Shown one piece after another: positions 1 to 7,786 of a stretch of DNA of 64,000 nt. The notes below the pieces were generated by a model, which saw only the letters and a list, made by a program, of their open reading frames with translations, ran no database searches and was not told the origin of the DNA. The DNA lies in NCBI GenBank assembly GCA_964583185.1, contig CAZOVL010000003.1, forward strand, positions 3,263-67,262. The letters are read 5' to 3'. The DNA comes from Bacteroides_E sp964583185. GTDB lineage: Bacteria > Bacteroidota > Bacteroidia > Bacteroidales > Bacteroidaceae. Position 1 is the stretch's first letter. Every line of letters starts with the position of its first letter. Position numbers and translations under genes: made by a program.

Positions 1-237
1 CATGAACTTAATCACATAAAAGAAGAAGGCGAGCAATATAAAATACAATGCCCTAATCTTACGTATAAGGAAGTTCATTTATTAAATAACTTATTACCCT
101 GTGATATCAAGGTTAATCCCAATAATGGAAAAATAACAAACAAAGAATTTAAGAAAATACATCTTAATCATAGCGATATAAAAGATTACGCTGAAATTTA
201 TAGATACTATCCAAATTACGCTGAAACAAATTTATGA
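1..237 (+). CDS. 3' end of an unrecognised protein gene (truncated by window edge)
   Basis: The first frame is open from base 1 to a TGA at 235-237 and encodes 78 residues of a C-terminus. It is rich in Asn, Lys, Tyr and Glu (it ends YPNYAETNL) and I recognise no motif. Its stop codon overlaps the start of the cytosine methyltransferase in an ATGA arrangement, which suggests one transcript and translational coupling. A gene coupled this closely to a C5 methyltransferase is often a restriction endonuclease, a second methyltransferase or another defence component. That is inference from position only, because the conserved part of the protein lies outside the window. Confidence 0.6.
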   Translation, partial: HELNHIKEEGEQYKIQCPNLTYKEVHLLNNLLPCDIKVNPNNGKITNKEFKKIHLNHSDIKDYAEIYRYYPNYAETNL

Positions 238-1520
238 ATAACAAAAATAAAGCCAAATATACTGTAATCGATTTATTTGCGGGTGCGGGTGGATTTGGAT
301 TAGGCTTTCAATTAGCTGATGATAAATACGATCTTATTTGCTCTCTAGAAGTTGATAAATGGGCAGTAGAAACATTAAAAGCAAATAATACACATAATCA
401 AATTATAATACACGGGGATATTAGAAAATACAATACAACTGAAAAGATTTCAGAAATATGTCCAATACAGCCTGATGTAATAATCGGAGGGCCTCCTTGT
501 CAAGGGTTTAGTAATGCTTCGAGAAAAAAAGATCCATCAGACCCTAGAAATTCTTTATTCAAGAATTATGCTCAATGGGTTAAGGCTTTAAAACCTAAAG
601 TTTTTGTGATGGAGAATGTGCGAGGCTTACTTACAGGAAAAAATGAAAAAGGAGAAAAAGTAATTGATATAATAATAAAAACCTTCAAGAAAATAGGGTA
701 TAATGTTAATATTTGGGAACTAAATGCAGCAAACTATGGCGTGCCACAAGTCCGCGAACGAATTTTTATTGTTGGGAGTCTGGATGGCTCATTGCTTACC
801 CCTCCACCTATCACACACTATATGCCTAGTCAGCAGGAAGAGTTAAATGTTAATCAGAGACAATTAAAGCAGGCCATTACTGTCATTCAAGCTATTGGCG
901 ATCTCCCCATATTAAAAGCAGGAGAAGGATCTGAAATAGGAGAATATAATAATGATCCAACTTCACATTTTCAAAAGATGTGTAGAAATGAATCTTCTAC
1001 TTTGTATAATCATGTAACAATGCGCCATACAAAAAGAATTGTAGAGCGTTATCAGAAGATCCTAGAAGGGCAAACCCTTTCTGAAATTCCGGCAGAACTG
1101 CAAGTAAGAAAGCGTAATGGGAATGGAGAATTATCTGATACTGTATTCAGCTCAAACTATAGGCACTTGAAGCCTGAAATGGTTTCATATACTATACCTG
1201 CATCTTTTTATTCAAACTTTATTCATCCTAATCAACCAAGAAATATAACATCAAGAGAAGCTGCAAGACTACAATCATTCCCTGATTATTATATTTTTAA
1301 AGGTAAAAGAACTCAAATCTCCTCAAAGCTACTTACCCAATTGGGCAAACATGATGAAAACTATCTATCTCAATATAATCAGATAGGTAATGCTGTTCCT
1401 CCTTTATTAGCAAAAGCAATCGCATTAAGAATAGTTGCCCATTTAGAAACAAAGGGAGCCGCAGATAATGGGAAAACAGACAAAATAAATACGATATTAC
1501 ATGCATTTCAAATGCAATAA
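234..1520 (+). CDS. DNA (cytosine-5-)-methyltransferase
   Basis: Transfers a methyl group from S-adenosylmethionine to C5 of cytosine in a specific DNA sequence. The 428-residue protein shows the C5-MTase motifs in order: motif I DLFAGAGGFGLGF (residues 13-25), motif IV GGPPCQGF with the catalytic Cys at about residue 89, motif VI ENVRG (about 127-131), motif VIII QVRERIFIVG (about 172-181), a target-recognition region after it, motif IX around SREAARLQSFP, and motif X NQIGNAVPP near the C-terminus. It appears complete and active. It overlaps the upstream partial gene by 4 nt, so it is probably part of a restriction-modification or defence operon entering from the left. No endonuclease is visible to the right. 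Recognition specificity cannot be read from the sequence. Confidence 0.93.
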   Translation: MNNKNKAKYTVIDLFAGAGGFGLGFQLADDKYDLICSLEVDKWAVETLKANNTHNQIIIHGDIRKYNTTEKISEICPIQPDVIIGGPPCQGFSNASRKKDPSDPRNSLFKNYAQWVKALKPKVFVMENVRGLLTGKNEKGEKVIDIIIKTFKKIGYNVNIWELNAANYGVPQVRERIFIVGSLDGSLLTPPPITHYMPSQQEELNVNQRQLKQAITVIQAIGDLPILKAGEGSEIGEYNNDPTSHFQKMCRNESSTLYNHVTMRHTKRIVERYQKILEGQTLSEIPAELQVRKRNGNGELSDTVFSSNYRHLKPEMVSYTIPASFYSNFIHPNQPRNITSREAARLQSFPDYYIFKGKRTQISSKLLTQLGKHDENYLSQYNQIGNAVPPLLAKAIALRIVAHLETKGAADNGKTDKINTILHAFQMQ

Positions 1521-1659
1521 CTAACTTTTAGAGGAAGTGACATAGGAGATATGCTAAATTTCGAATTTTAAGATATATAAAACATCAAATAAGCGAACAG
1601 GAACATGATCTTTTAAGAAACAAATTAGATCCTGATTGATATTCTATAAAGAGGAATTT

Positions 1660-2316
1660 CTATTGATGGGTATTTATCTCCTCCACAAAATCCAATTTTA
1701 TCAGCTCCCATTCTTTCCCTTTTAGGCAGATAGGATCAATATCTTCGTCAGCAGAAGCGAAATCTGTAAAATTGGCAATAATTTGATCTCGCTCATGGGT
1801 GTATTCGTGTCGCTGTTGATGTAGGTCAAGCATTTGAGAGATAGAGTAGGTATCCAAAAGCTCGTGTAAATCCCAAAAGTCTTTTTTGCGACCACTACGA
1901 GAAACAACATCAACTTTCATAGCTACAACATCATTAAGACTAACAATCCGAATGTTGTCAATAATATCGCAAGGATCAATTATCTCGTCATGATAGTACA
2001 AATCAACTTTCATATTTTCATCCTCCGATTCTCCAACATAATAAGAGCGACCAAAGCCGACAATATTTGAAGTGTCTGTGCAATGGTAGTATTTATAGTT
2101 TTCTAGAAAGAATTTTTCGTAGACAGAAAAATCTAAACTTCCATAAGGGGCATTAGTAAATAAGTCTATATCAACCGAGATTCTATACCCTAATCGTAAA
2201 CTTAACGAAGTGCCACCAACCAAGTAGAAAGGCTCAAACATAGGGTTAGCCATAATCTCATCAAGTACCTTTCTTAGTAATGGTGTAACTGTTTCGTAGT
2301 GAAGTTTGATAGCCAT
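1660..2316 (-). CDS. AbiEii-family nucleotidyltransferase (toxin-like)
   Basis: The 218-residue protein has the minimal nucleotidyltransferase signature of the AbiEii/DUF1814 group: YLVGGTSLSLRLGYR (residues 31-45) followed by SVDIDLF with the metal-binding Asp pair (49 and 51), and a later SGRKKDFWDLHELL segment (about residue 140). In type IV toxin-antitoxin and abortive-infection systems such proteins are the toxin; some relatives transfer nucleotides to tRNA. It lies 11 bp downstream of an XRE-type regulator on the same strand, so the two form a likely operon with the regulator first. A canonical AbiEi antitoxin is absent. The family call is firm; the toxin role is inferred. Confidence 0.8.
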   Translation of the reverse strand: MAIKLHYETVTPLLRKVLDEIMANPMFEPFYLVGGTSLSLRLGYRISVDIDLFTNAPYGSLDFSVYEKFFLENYKYYHCTDTSNIVGFGRSYYVGESEDENMKVDLYYHDEIIDPCDIIDNIRIVSLNDVVAMKVDVVSRSGRKKDFWDLHELLDTYSISQMLDLHQQRHEYTHERDQIIANFTDFASADEDIDPICLKGKEWELIKLDFVEEINTHQ

Positions 2317-2327
2317 TGCTTTGCGTT

Positions 2328-2759
2328 CTATTTAGTTGATAGATTGTAATATCGGGTAATCTCCTCTATTTCGTCTTTGCTACCCCTTTCAAAAACTCGC
2401 TTGATGACTGCATTTTTATATTTGCCCCAATTGATTTTATTAAAATCAGTATCCCAAAATAGAGATTTGCGAATACGAGGAGCTTCGGAATAAATACTAG
2501 CTAATTCTTTGTATTGTACTATATCGTAATGAGTCTGGAGAATGGCAAAGAAACCCTCTTCATAGCCCAATGCCATATCTAACTTTATAGCTTGCTCAGT
2601 AGTCAGATTACGTCTGCCTGCAATAATAGCATTAATCGTTTGAAATGGGATAGCCGTTTCCTCAGCCAATGCACGTTGAGTGAGATTCTTCTTTTTCAAT
2701 TCCCTTTCAATGAACTTTCCAGGATGAATGCCTTTTATTATGTCAATAAGATTATTCAT
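2328..2759 (-). CDS. XRE-family HTH regulator with a C-terminal DUF6922-like segment
   Basis: Read from the ATG at 2759 the protein has 143 residues. Residues about 10-75 are a HigA-like helix-turn-helix: IHPGKFIERELKKKNLTQ, then LAEETAIPFQTINAIIAG. Residues about 94-140 contain LFWDTDFNKINWGKYKNAVI and KRVFERG, which resemble the small DUF6922 domain found alone or fused in Bacteroidetes. The frame stays open upstream to 2837. I prefer the ATG at 2759 because the conserved HTH begins close to it, and a TAnnTTTG-like box (TATCTTTG, 2776-2783 on this strand) lies inside the longer reading. It probably represses the operon and may act as antitoxin to the AbiEii-like protein 11 bp downstream. 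Confidence 0.75.
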   Translation of the reverse strand: MNNLIDIIKGIHPGKFIERELKKKNLTQRALAEETAIPFQTINAIIAGRRNLTTEQAIKLDMALGYEEGFFAILQTHYDIVQYKELASIYSEAPRIRKSLFWDTDFNKINWGKYKNAVIKRVFERGSKDEIEEITRYYNLSTK

Positions 2760-2913
2760 AAAACTATGCTTTCTACAAAGATAAACAAAGACATAAGCTC
2801 TATTAGTCAGTAGATTAGCAGGATTTTTTCTTTTCACCTAACCACTAGAATTCATCAAAAGAAAGTAATGAAGTGAAAAACAAGTTAGGATATTCAGTTT
2901 TTTGAAAGAAAAC

Positions 2914-2948
2914 CCCTAACATGGCATGGTCAATGGTTCTTGTTAGGG
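2914..2948 (-). terminator. possible terminator of the hcp-ric operon
   Basis: A 7-bp perfect inverted repeat (CCCTAAC at 2914-2920 and GTTAGGG at 2942-2948) encloses a 21-nt loop. On the minus strand the hairpin is followed by GGTTTTCTTTC. It lies 26 bp past the ric stop codon. The loop is long and the T-run is interrupted, so the call is moderate. Confidence 0.4.
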
Positions 2949-2974
2949 ATTTTTATACACACTACTTTCAGAAC

Positions 2975-3715
2975 TTATCTACAAAGCTCTTGTAATTTTA
3001 TTGCTTTGGGAAACAATATGTTATTTTCTACATGGATGTGAATATGTAGATTATCCTCAAATTGTTTTAACTCCTCCAATACTAACTTGTAAGATGCACA
3101 GGCATGAGGCGGAATGCTATATGAATTGGTCAATTCTGATATCACTCTAAATCTGGCACCTTCGTCATTATGCTCTTGTTGCATCACTCTGATGGGGTTT
3201 TCTATGCTTCCACAATGAAACTCGGGTAAAGATGCTCCTCTTTGATGGGTGTTTAATATCTCCATAATAAAAGGGAATAAGATGTTCTCTTCTTTTGCCA
3301 GATGCTCGTTCAAATCAACCAATGATGCTGCAAATAGAGATTGGACTTCTCTCAGATGAGGGTCAGTATTGCCATGAGCCTTGACTACTTTCCCTATCAA
3401 TTCATATATTTTGTTACCTTCTGTCTTAATATAGTTATGATGGAATTTGAAAATGTAATCAATCAGTAGGTCTAGTGACCAAGCATCAAAATTCAAAGCT
3501 CTAACAATCACTGTATCCGAAGTGTTTACAGCATTCAAATCTCTGACCAGCTCTTTAATATCGACTCCCACCATTTTTACAGCCTCTAAAAGAAGGATAT
3601 CTCCTCCACAACAAAAATCTATTCCGTGGGTTTGAAATACTTTTGCATATGCTATATTCTGACTAACTATTTCGCCCACAGTTAGCCCTTCAAGTTTATT
3701 CATTAGGCTATCCAT
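2975..3715 (-). CDS. ric: iron-sulfur cluster repair di-iron protein (RIC/ScdA/YtfE)
   Basis: Repairs iron-sulfur clusters damaged by nitric oxide or oxidative stress. The N-terminal ScdA domain carries LTVGEIVSQNIAYAKVF and GIDFCCGGD with the Cys pair at about residues 35-36. The rest is a hemerythrin-like four-helix bundle with the expected His and Glu ligands: FHHNYI, HLAKEENILFPF, MQQEHNDEG and HIHVENNILFP. The reading shown starts at an ATG 13 bp inside hcp. An alternative ATG four codons later (3703) forms TAATG with the hcp stop codon and gives the more usual N-terminus MNKLEGLTVGEIV, so it may be the true start. It is translationally coupled to hcp, the usual partner in nitrosative-stress defence. 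Confidence 0.92.
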   Translation of the reverse strand: MDSLMNKLEGLTVGEIVSQNIAYAKVFQTHGIDFCCGGDILLLEAVKMVGVDIKELVRDLNAVNTSDTVIVRALNFDAWSLDLLIDYIFKFHHNYIKTEGNKIYELIGKVVKAHGNTDPHLREVQSLFAASLVDLNEHLAKEENILFPFIMEILNTHQRGASLPEFHCGSIENPIRVMQQEHNDEGARFRVISELTNSYSIPPHACASYKLVLEELKQFEDNLHIHIHVENNILFPKAIKLQELCR

Positions 3716-5355
3716 GCTTTCATATCAGTTTCTACATTAGAGATACCTCCTATGCCAAAGTTGTTTACTAAAACATTTACTACATTAGGAGATAGAAATG
3801 CAGGGAGTGATGGACCAAGATGAATGTTTTTAACCCCAAGACTCAATAATGCCAAGAGAACAATTACAGCCTTCTGCTCATACCATGCAATGTTGTACAC
3901 AATAGGCAGCTTGTTGATATCTTCCAATCCGAATACCTCTTGCAATTTCATAGCTATTACCGCCAACGAGTAACTATCGTTACATTGTCCGGCATCCAAT
4001 ACACGAGGAATACCGCCTATATTTCCTAAAGGAAGTTTGTTGTAGCGATACTTGGCACAACCGGCAGTCAATACTACAGTATTGCCTGGAAGAGCTTCTG
4101 CAAAATCAGTATAATAATTTCTACTTTTCACACGTCCATCGCAACCTGCCATCACCACAAACTTTTTGATTGCACCGGTTTTTACAGCATCCACTACCTT
4201 GTCAGCTAGTTGTAATACCTGATGATGGGCAAATCCTCCAACAATGCTACCTTCTTCTATTTGCGTAGGTGCATCACATTTTTTTGCTAAAGCTATTATT
4301 TCTGAAAAGTCTTTTTTACCATCTATTCCATCTTGTATATGTTTGAAACCAGGATAACCGGTAGAGTTAGTGGTGAAAACTTTATCTGCATAAGAGGCAT
4401 TTTTCAATGGAGGGACAATACAATTTGTAGTAAAAAGGATGGGGCCATTGAAAGTCGTAAATTCTTCACGCTGTTGCCACCAAGCATTTCCATAATTTCC
4501 CACAAAATGCTCATATTGTTTAAATTTAGGATAATAATTGGCTGGAAGCATCTCGCTGTGTGTATAAACATCTACACCTGTATCTTTTGTTTGTTCCAAA
4601 AGCTCTTCCATGTCTTTAAGGTCATGCCCGCTAATAAGGATTGCAGGATTATTTCTTGTTCCAATATTTACTTCTGTGAGCTCAGGATTACCATAGCTTT
4701 CAGTATTTGCTTTGTCAAGCAGAGCCATTGTTTTTACACCTATTGAACCGGTTTCTAAAACAAGGGCAATCAACTGCTCCACGGTCAATTCTCCTACAGC
4801 AATATCATGCATCGCACGCTGTATAAAAGCATCAACTTCTTCATCATTAAAACCAAGTCGAGCAGCATGTTCAGCATAGGCAGCCATTCCCTTTAGTCCA
4901 TAAATTGTCAATTCTTTCAAAGAGCGTTTATCTTCATTAGCTTCTCTCAATACTCCAACTGTCGAGGCTAGTTTATCATAATCTTCAGGATTTGCGTTCC
5001 ACGTTGTTTCTGGAATAACGGGGTAATCAATCTCATTAAGGTCGCAAAAGTTGAGAAGTTCTTCTCTTAGATCCAAGCTTTTTGTCACTCTATCTTTAAT
5101 GCTAAGTTCGTCGAAATTGGCATTGGTTATTGTACAAAATAATGCATCTCGTACAAAAGCATTTACCTTATTTAAGTCATATTCCTTTTTGCTCTCTTTT
5201 ATCTTTGTGGATATAATAGAGATACCTTGTAGAGAATATATTAACAAGTCCATTGAGTTGGATGTAATATAATCTTTTCCACACACACCTTTCAAAATAC
5301 AACCCTCACCTTTAGCTGTTTCTTGACATTGATAACAAAACATCTTATTATTCAT
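3703..5355 (-). CDS. hcp: hybrid cluster protein (hydroxylamine reductase, Hcp)
   Basis: A cytoplasmic iron-sulfur protein that reduces NO and/or hydroxylamine. The 550 residues match the full-length family. The N-terminal cubane ligands are Cys7, Cys10, Cys19 and Cys25 (CX2CX8CX5C), the pattern typical of Hcp from strict anaerobes. Hybrid-cluster ligand regions are visible as EHAARLG, NCIVPP, MAGCDGR, TAGCAKYRYN and DAGQCNDSY. It is the first gene of an operon with ric and is divergent from a Crp/Fnr-type regulator, with a near-palindromic site between them. Expression is therefore probably induced by nitrosative stress through that regulator (inference). Confidence 0.96.
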   Translation of the reverse strand: MNNKMFCYQCQETAKGEGCILKGVCGKDYITSNSMDLLIYSLQGISIISTKIKESKKEYDLNKVNAFVRDALFCTITNANFDELSIKDRVTKSLDLREELLNFCDLNEIDYPVIPETTWNANPEDYDKLASTVGVLREANEDKRSLKELTIYGLKGMAAYAEHAARLGFNDEEVDAFIQRAMHDIAVGELTVEQLIALVLETGSIGVKTMALLDKANTESYGNPELTEVNIGTRNNPAILISGHDLKDMEELLEQTKDTGVDVYTHSEMLPANYYPKFKQYEHFVGNYGNAWWQQREEFTTFNGPILFTTNCIVPPLKNASYADKVFTTNSTGYPGFKHIQDGIDGKKDFSEIIALAKKCDAPTQIEEGSIVGGFAHHQVLQLADKVVDAVKTGAIKKFVVMAGCDGRVKSRNYYTDFAEALPGNTVVLTAGCAKYRYNKLPLGNIGGIPRVLDAGQCNDSYSLAVIAMKLQEVFGLEDINKLPIVYNIAWYEQKAVIVLLALLSLGVKNIHLGPSLPAFLSPNVVNVLVNNFGIGGISNVETDMKAWIA

Positions 5356-5425
5356 CTTCTTACATTTATTTAGTTAAACCTATTATATTTAAGTACAAAG
5401 GAATGAAAGAGACAGTTGAAAAACA

Positions 5426-5439
5426 GTCACATTTGTTAC
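5426..5439. promoter_or_regulatory. candidate Crp/Fnr-type operator between hcp and its regulator
   Basis: GTCACA-TT-TGTTAC is a 14-bp near-perfect inverted repeat (five of six arm positions pair). It has the size and symmetry expected for a Crp/Fnr-family dimer. It lies 71 bp upstream of hcp and 47 bp upstream of the regulator gene, so it could serve both promoters. Binding is inferred from position and symmetry. Confidence 0.5.
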
Positions 5440-5485
5440 ATAATCTTTTTTTTAATGCTTAATTTGAGAAAAGATATTTAAACTT

Positions 5486-6166
5486 ATGGAAAATAAATTA
5501 ATCAATATATTGTCTCAGTCCGACTTGTTCAGAAATATAAAGCCAGTTGAAATAGAATTTTTGCTAAGCAACTATACTTATACTATAAAGAGCTATACTA
5601 AAAAAGATGTATTTGCTCTGGCGAAAGACAAAGTCAATTTCTTGATGATTGTTTTGGAAGGATCTCTGATTGCCAGAATGGTATCTGATTCGGGGAAATA
5701 TGTGCAGATAGATAGAATAAAAGCAGGTAGAGCAATAGCTCCTGCGATCATTTTTGCTACAGATAATGTTTTTCCTGTAAATGTTATTCCGGATGAAAAT
5801 ACTGAGGTGCTTTTTATGCGTAAAGAAATATTCTTGAAAGCCATGCAAAAAAATGAAACTTTGTTATTGAATTTCATTGAGATAGTATCTAATATTAATG
5901 GTTTTTTGAGTAAGAAAATTCACACTCTTTCTTTGAAGAGTATCAGGGGAAAATTAGCAGAGTATATTTTACAATTATCTGCCGAGCAAAATAATTCTGA
6001 TATCGTAATGCTTCATCTGACTCGTCAAGAGCTAGCCGACAAATTTGCAGTGGCTCGTCAAGCCATCAGTCGTTCTTTATCAGAGTTAGAGGGTGAAGGA
6101 CTGATAGAAGTTGATGCAAAAAGAATAAGAATAAAAGATTGTATTAGATTGAAAAATGAAGAATGA
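5486..6166 (+). CDS. Crp/Fnr-family transcriptional regulator, probably HcpR-like
   Basis: The 226-residue protein has an N-terminal cyclic-nucleotide-binding fold (about residues 15-130), a dimerisation helix around NGFLSKKIHTLSLKSIRGKL, and a C-terminal winged helix (about 165-220) with TRQELADKFAVARQAISRS as the recognition region. There is no cysteine set for an Fnr-type iron-sulfur cluster. HcpR proteins of Bacteroidales (studied in Porphyromonas gingivalis) are Crp/Fnr relatives that bind haem and activate hcp under nitrosative stress. The divergent position next to hcp-ric makes that role likely here. The orthology is inferred, not tested. Confidence 0.82.
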   Translation: MENKLINILSQSDLFRNIKPVEIEFLLSNYTYTIKSYTKKDVFALAKDKVNFLMIVLEGSLIARMVSDSGKYVQIDRIKAGRAIAPAIIFATDNVFPVNVIPDENTEVLFMRKEIFLKAMQKNETLLLNFIEIVSNINGFLSKKIHTLSLKSIRGKLAEYILQLSAEQNNSDIVMLHLTRQELADKFAVARQAISRSLSELEGEGLIEVDAKRIRIKDCIRLKNEE

Positions 6167-6346
6167 AATTTCAAGTAATTATTCACTTTCCTCATAAATG
6201 TTCTTATCAGTTCTTCCGCTGGATATAATTGGAAACCAACAGTTTGTTCCCACTCTTAAAAATCAAAGATTAATCTCTACAGGAGTGTCCAAGTTACTCT
6301 AATCATATTCTCATATATAATATCGTCATTATCCAATGTCTCTGTG

Positions 6347-6408
6347 AACCTGAGTTCGATTAATAAATGATGCCCAACTAGCAATCTTTTATTAATCGAA
6401 CTCAGGTT
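6347..6408. repeat. perfect 21-bp inverted repeat, IS982-end-like (possible MITE)
   Basis: Two 21-nt arms (6347-6367 and 6388-6408) are exact reverse complements around a 20-nt centre. The outer part, TGAACCTGAGTTCGA (6345-6359), is also present in reverse complement at 12971-12985, where it forms the end of an IS982-type transposase remnant. That suggests a miniature element or two abutting IS ends rather than a terminator, since the flanks lack a long T-run. I see no clear target duplication. It sits in a gene-free stretch (6167-6602) in which I find nothing else. Confidence 0.55.
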
Positions 6409-6602
6409 TATATATACCTGTAATTTGTATCCAAAAGTATCAGCATTAAGCTTTGGATCATTTTCTTTTTTCCTAAAACTTAGTGATTCTAACTTGGAAA
6501 AAAACTATATGCATTTATCAATCAATAATCTTAGTAGTTTGAAGTTTAATGTGTTTCTTTAGAATGAAATTATCTCATTGTTGTTTTGTTATACAAAAGA
6601 AT

Positions 6603-7097
6603 ATGGAACTACTTTATTTTGGACCAATAGATATCTCTTCTCTGGAAGAAGATTATGATGTGAAAATTCAATTGAATGGAAAGACTATTAGACTTGATTT
6701 GAATTTTGAACAGACTCAAATGAGTAAGCAGCAACTAGCGATTATTGAGAGGTTTCTTAAAAATATTTCCACATTTAATGAACAGAATGCCACTTTTATT
6801 GAAAATGACTTTAATGACGAAGATGGGCAGGTAAAAGAATACTTATCCTTTCATATAGAGGAGTTAGGTGATGATTTTTTAGGTCAGCTAAAGATTGATA
6901 AAGATGCATCGGATAAAGAACAACAGCTTTTAGGTAAACTAGAACTAGTAAGAGTTGGTCTATATCCCGACGGGAAATATGGTACCGAGTATTTTGCAGT
7001 CTTTGATTACACTCTTAATAGAGATCTCTCGGATGAACTGATTGTTGTGAAAACGGACAATGAAGGTCATTTAGATCATATAGCGTGGGAGAGTTGA
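6603..7097 (+). CDS. DUF2004-like hypothetical protein
   Basis: Read from the ATG at 6603 the protein has 164 residues and begins MELLYFGPIDISSLEEDYDV. It is acidic and has no signal peptide or membrane segment. It resembles the DUF2004 group through the N-terminal FGPIDIS with an LNGKTIRLDLNF strand and the C-terminal GLYPDGKYGTEYFAVFDYTL with IVVKTDNEGHLDHIAWES. Function is unknown; proteins of this kind are sometimes found near contact-dependent toxin clusters. The frame extends 18 codons upstream, but that extension looks non-coding (Cys- and Phe-rich). It stands alone between a repeat and convergent genes. Confidence 0.65.
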   Translation: MELLYFGPIDISSLEEDYDVKIQLNGKTIRLDLNFEQTQMSKQQLAIIERFLKNISTFNEQNATFIENDFNDEDGQVKEYLSFHIEELGDDFLGQLKIDKDASDKEQQLLGKLELVRVGLYPDGKYGTEYFAVFDYTLNRDLSDELIVVKTDNEGHLDHIAWES

Positions 7098-7153
7098 ATT
7101 CTTTTATCCTATCTATAGAATCTATGAGAATAATTTCATTCTATTATAAACTC

Positions 7154-7777
7154 CTAATCGAGATCCGATATTTCACTTTTTAATTTGCTTTTCAGACTCT
7201 CTTTTTTTGAATCAGATAGCTCTAAAGAATCAAGTTTCTTATATAGATATTTTCCTATACTCGAATTATTCGTCTTTTTATAGGTAAAGGGAGCATTTGC
7301 TATGATAAACTCTATAAACAGGGCGTTGCTAGGATTCATTGGTGTGGGCTTTTTAGGTTCTTCTCTGCTTTCTATTTTATCAAAAGTGAAATCTAACATC
7401 TCTATGGCCTCGTTTGTTTTTTCTGTCAGATCTAGTACGCATGCAAACGAGGCATAAATAGCGATATTGGTACTATCTAAAAGCCAAGCTTGATTAAATC
7501 TTTTCATTGCTGTATCATAATCTCCTTGGTGCAAGTAATACCATCCATTATCCATCATGTTTATTCCCGCTTTTAGCCTATTGGGTTCTTCTTTGTCCGA
7601 TAAACTCAAGAAACTTTGGTCTGACTCTAACTGCTTTTTGCATTTTTGAACTTTTCCATACATTGGAAGCAGATTTATTCCTTCTTGACATTCTACATCT
7701 ACCTTTTGTCCCCAGCTATAAGCTACCATACCTAATAGAAACAGGAGGAATAATGTTTTTTGAATTCGATTTTCCAT
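7154..7777 (-). CDS. secreted tetratricopeptide-repeat protein
   Basis: The 207-residue protein has a cleavable signal peptide (about residues 1-23, ending VAYSWGQ). Around residues 75-130 it has TPR-like helical repeats: GWYYLHQGDYDTAMKRFNQAWLLD followed by NIAIYASFACVLDLTEKTNEAIEMLD. The C-terminal third is Lys- and Ser-rich without a recognisable domain. It starts 9 bp after the S41 protease gene, so the two form an operon. TPR proteins of this kind mediate protein-protein contacts, here probably in the periplasm. No more specific role can be read. Confidence 0.7.
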   Translation of the reverse strand: MENRIQKTLFLLFLLGMVAYSWGQKVDVECQEGINLLPMYGKVQKCKKQLESDQSFLSLSDKEEPNRLKAGINMMDNGWYYLHQGDYDTAMKRFNQAWLLDSTNIAIYASFACVLDLTEKTNEAIEMLDFTFDKIESREEPKKPTPMNPSNALFIEFIIANAPFTYKKTNNSSIGKYLYKKLDSLELSDSKKESLKSKLKSEISDLD

Positions 7778-7786
7778 AGAATTGAT

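Noticed and set aside
1540..1639. Short frame ending KHQISEQEHDLLRNKLDPD downstream of the methyltransferase
   Set aside because: It looks protein-like and could be the tail of a lost gene, but 30 codons without a start or known family are not enough to call.
4333..4746. 137-codon frame antisense to hcp
   Set aside because: It is the complement of a well-conserved hcp coding region and has no features of its own.
7098..7153. 7-bp inverted repeat between convergent genes as terminator
   Set aside because: ATAGAAT/ATTCTAT is short and AT-only with a long loop and no clear T-run.
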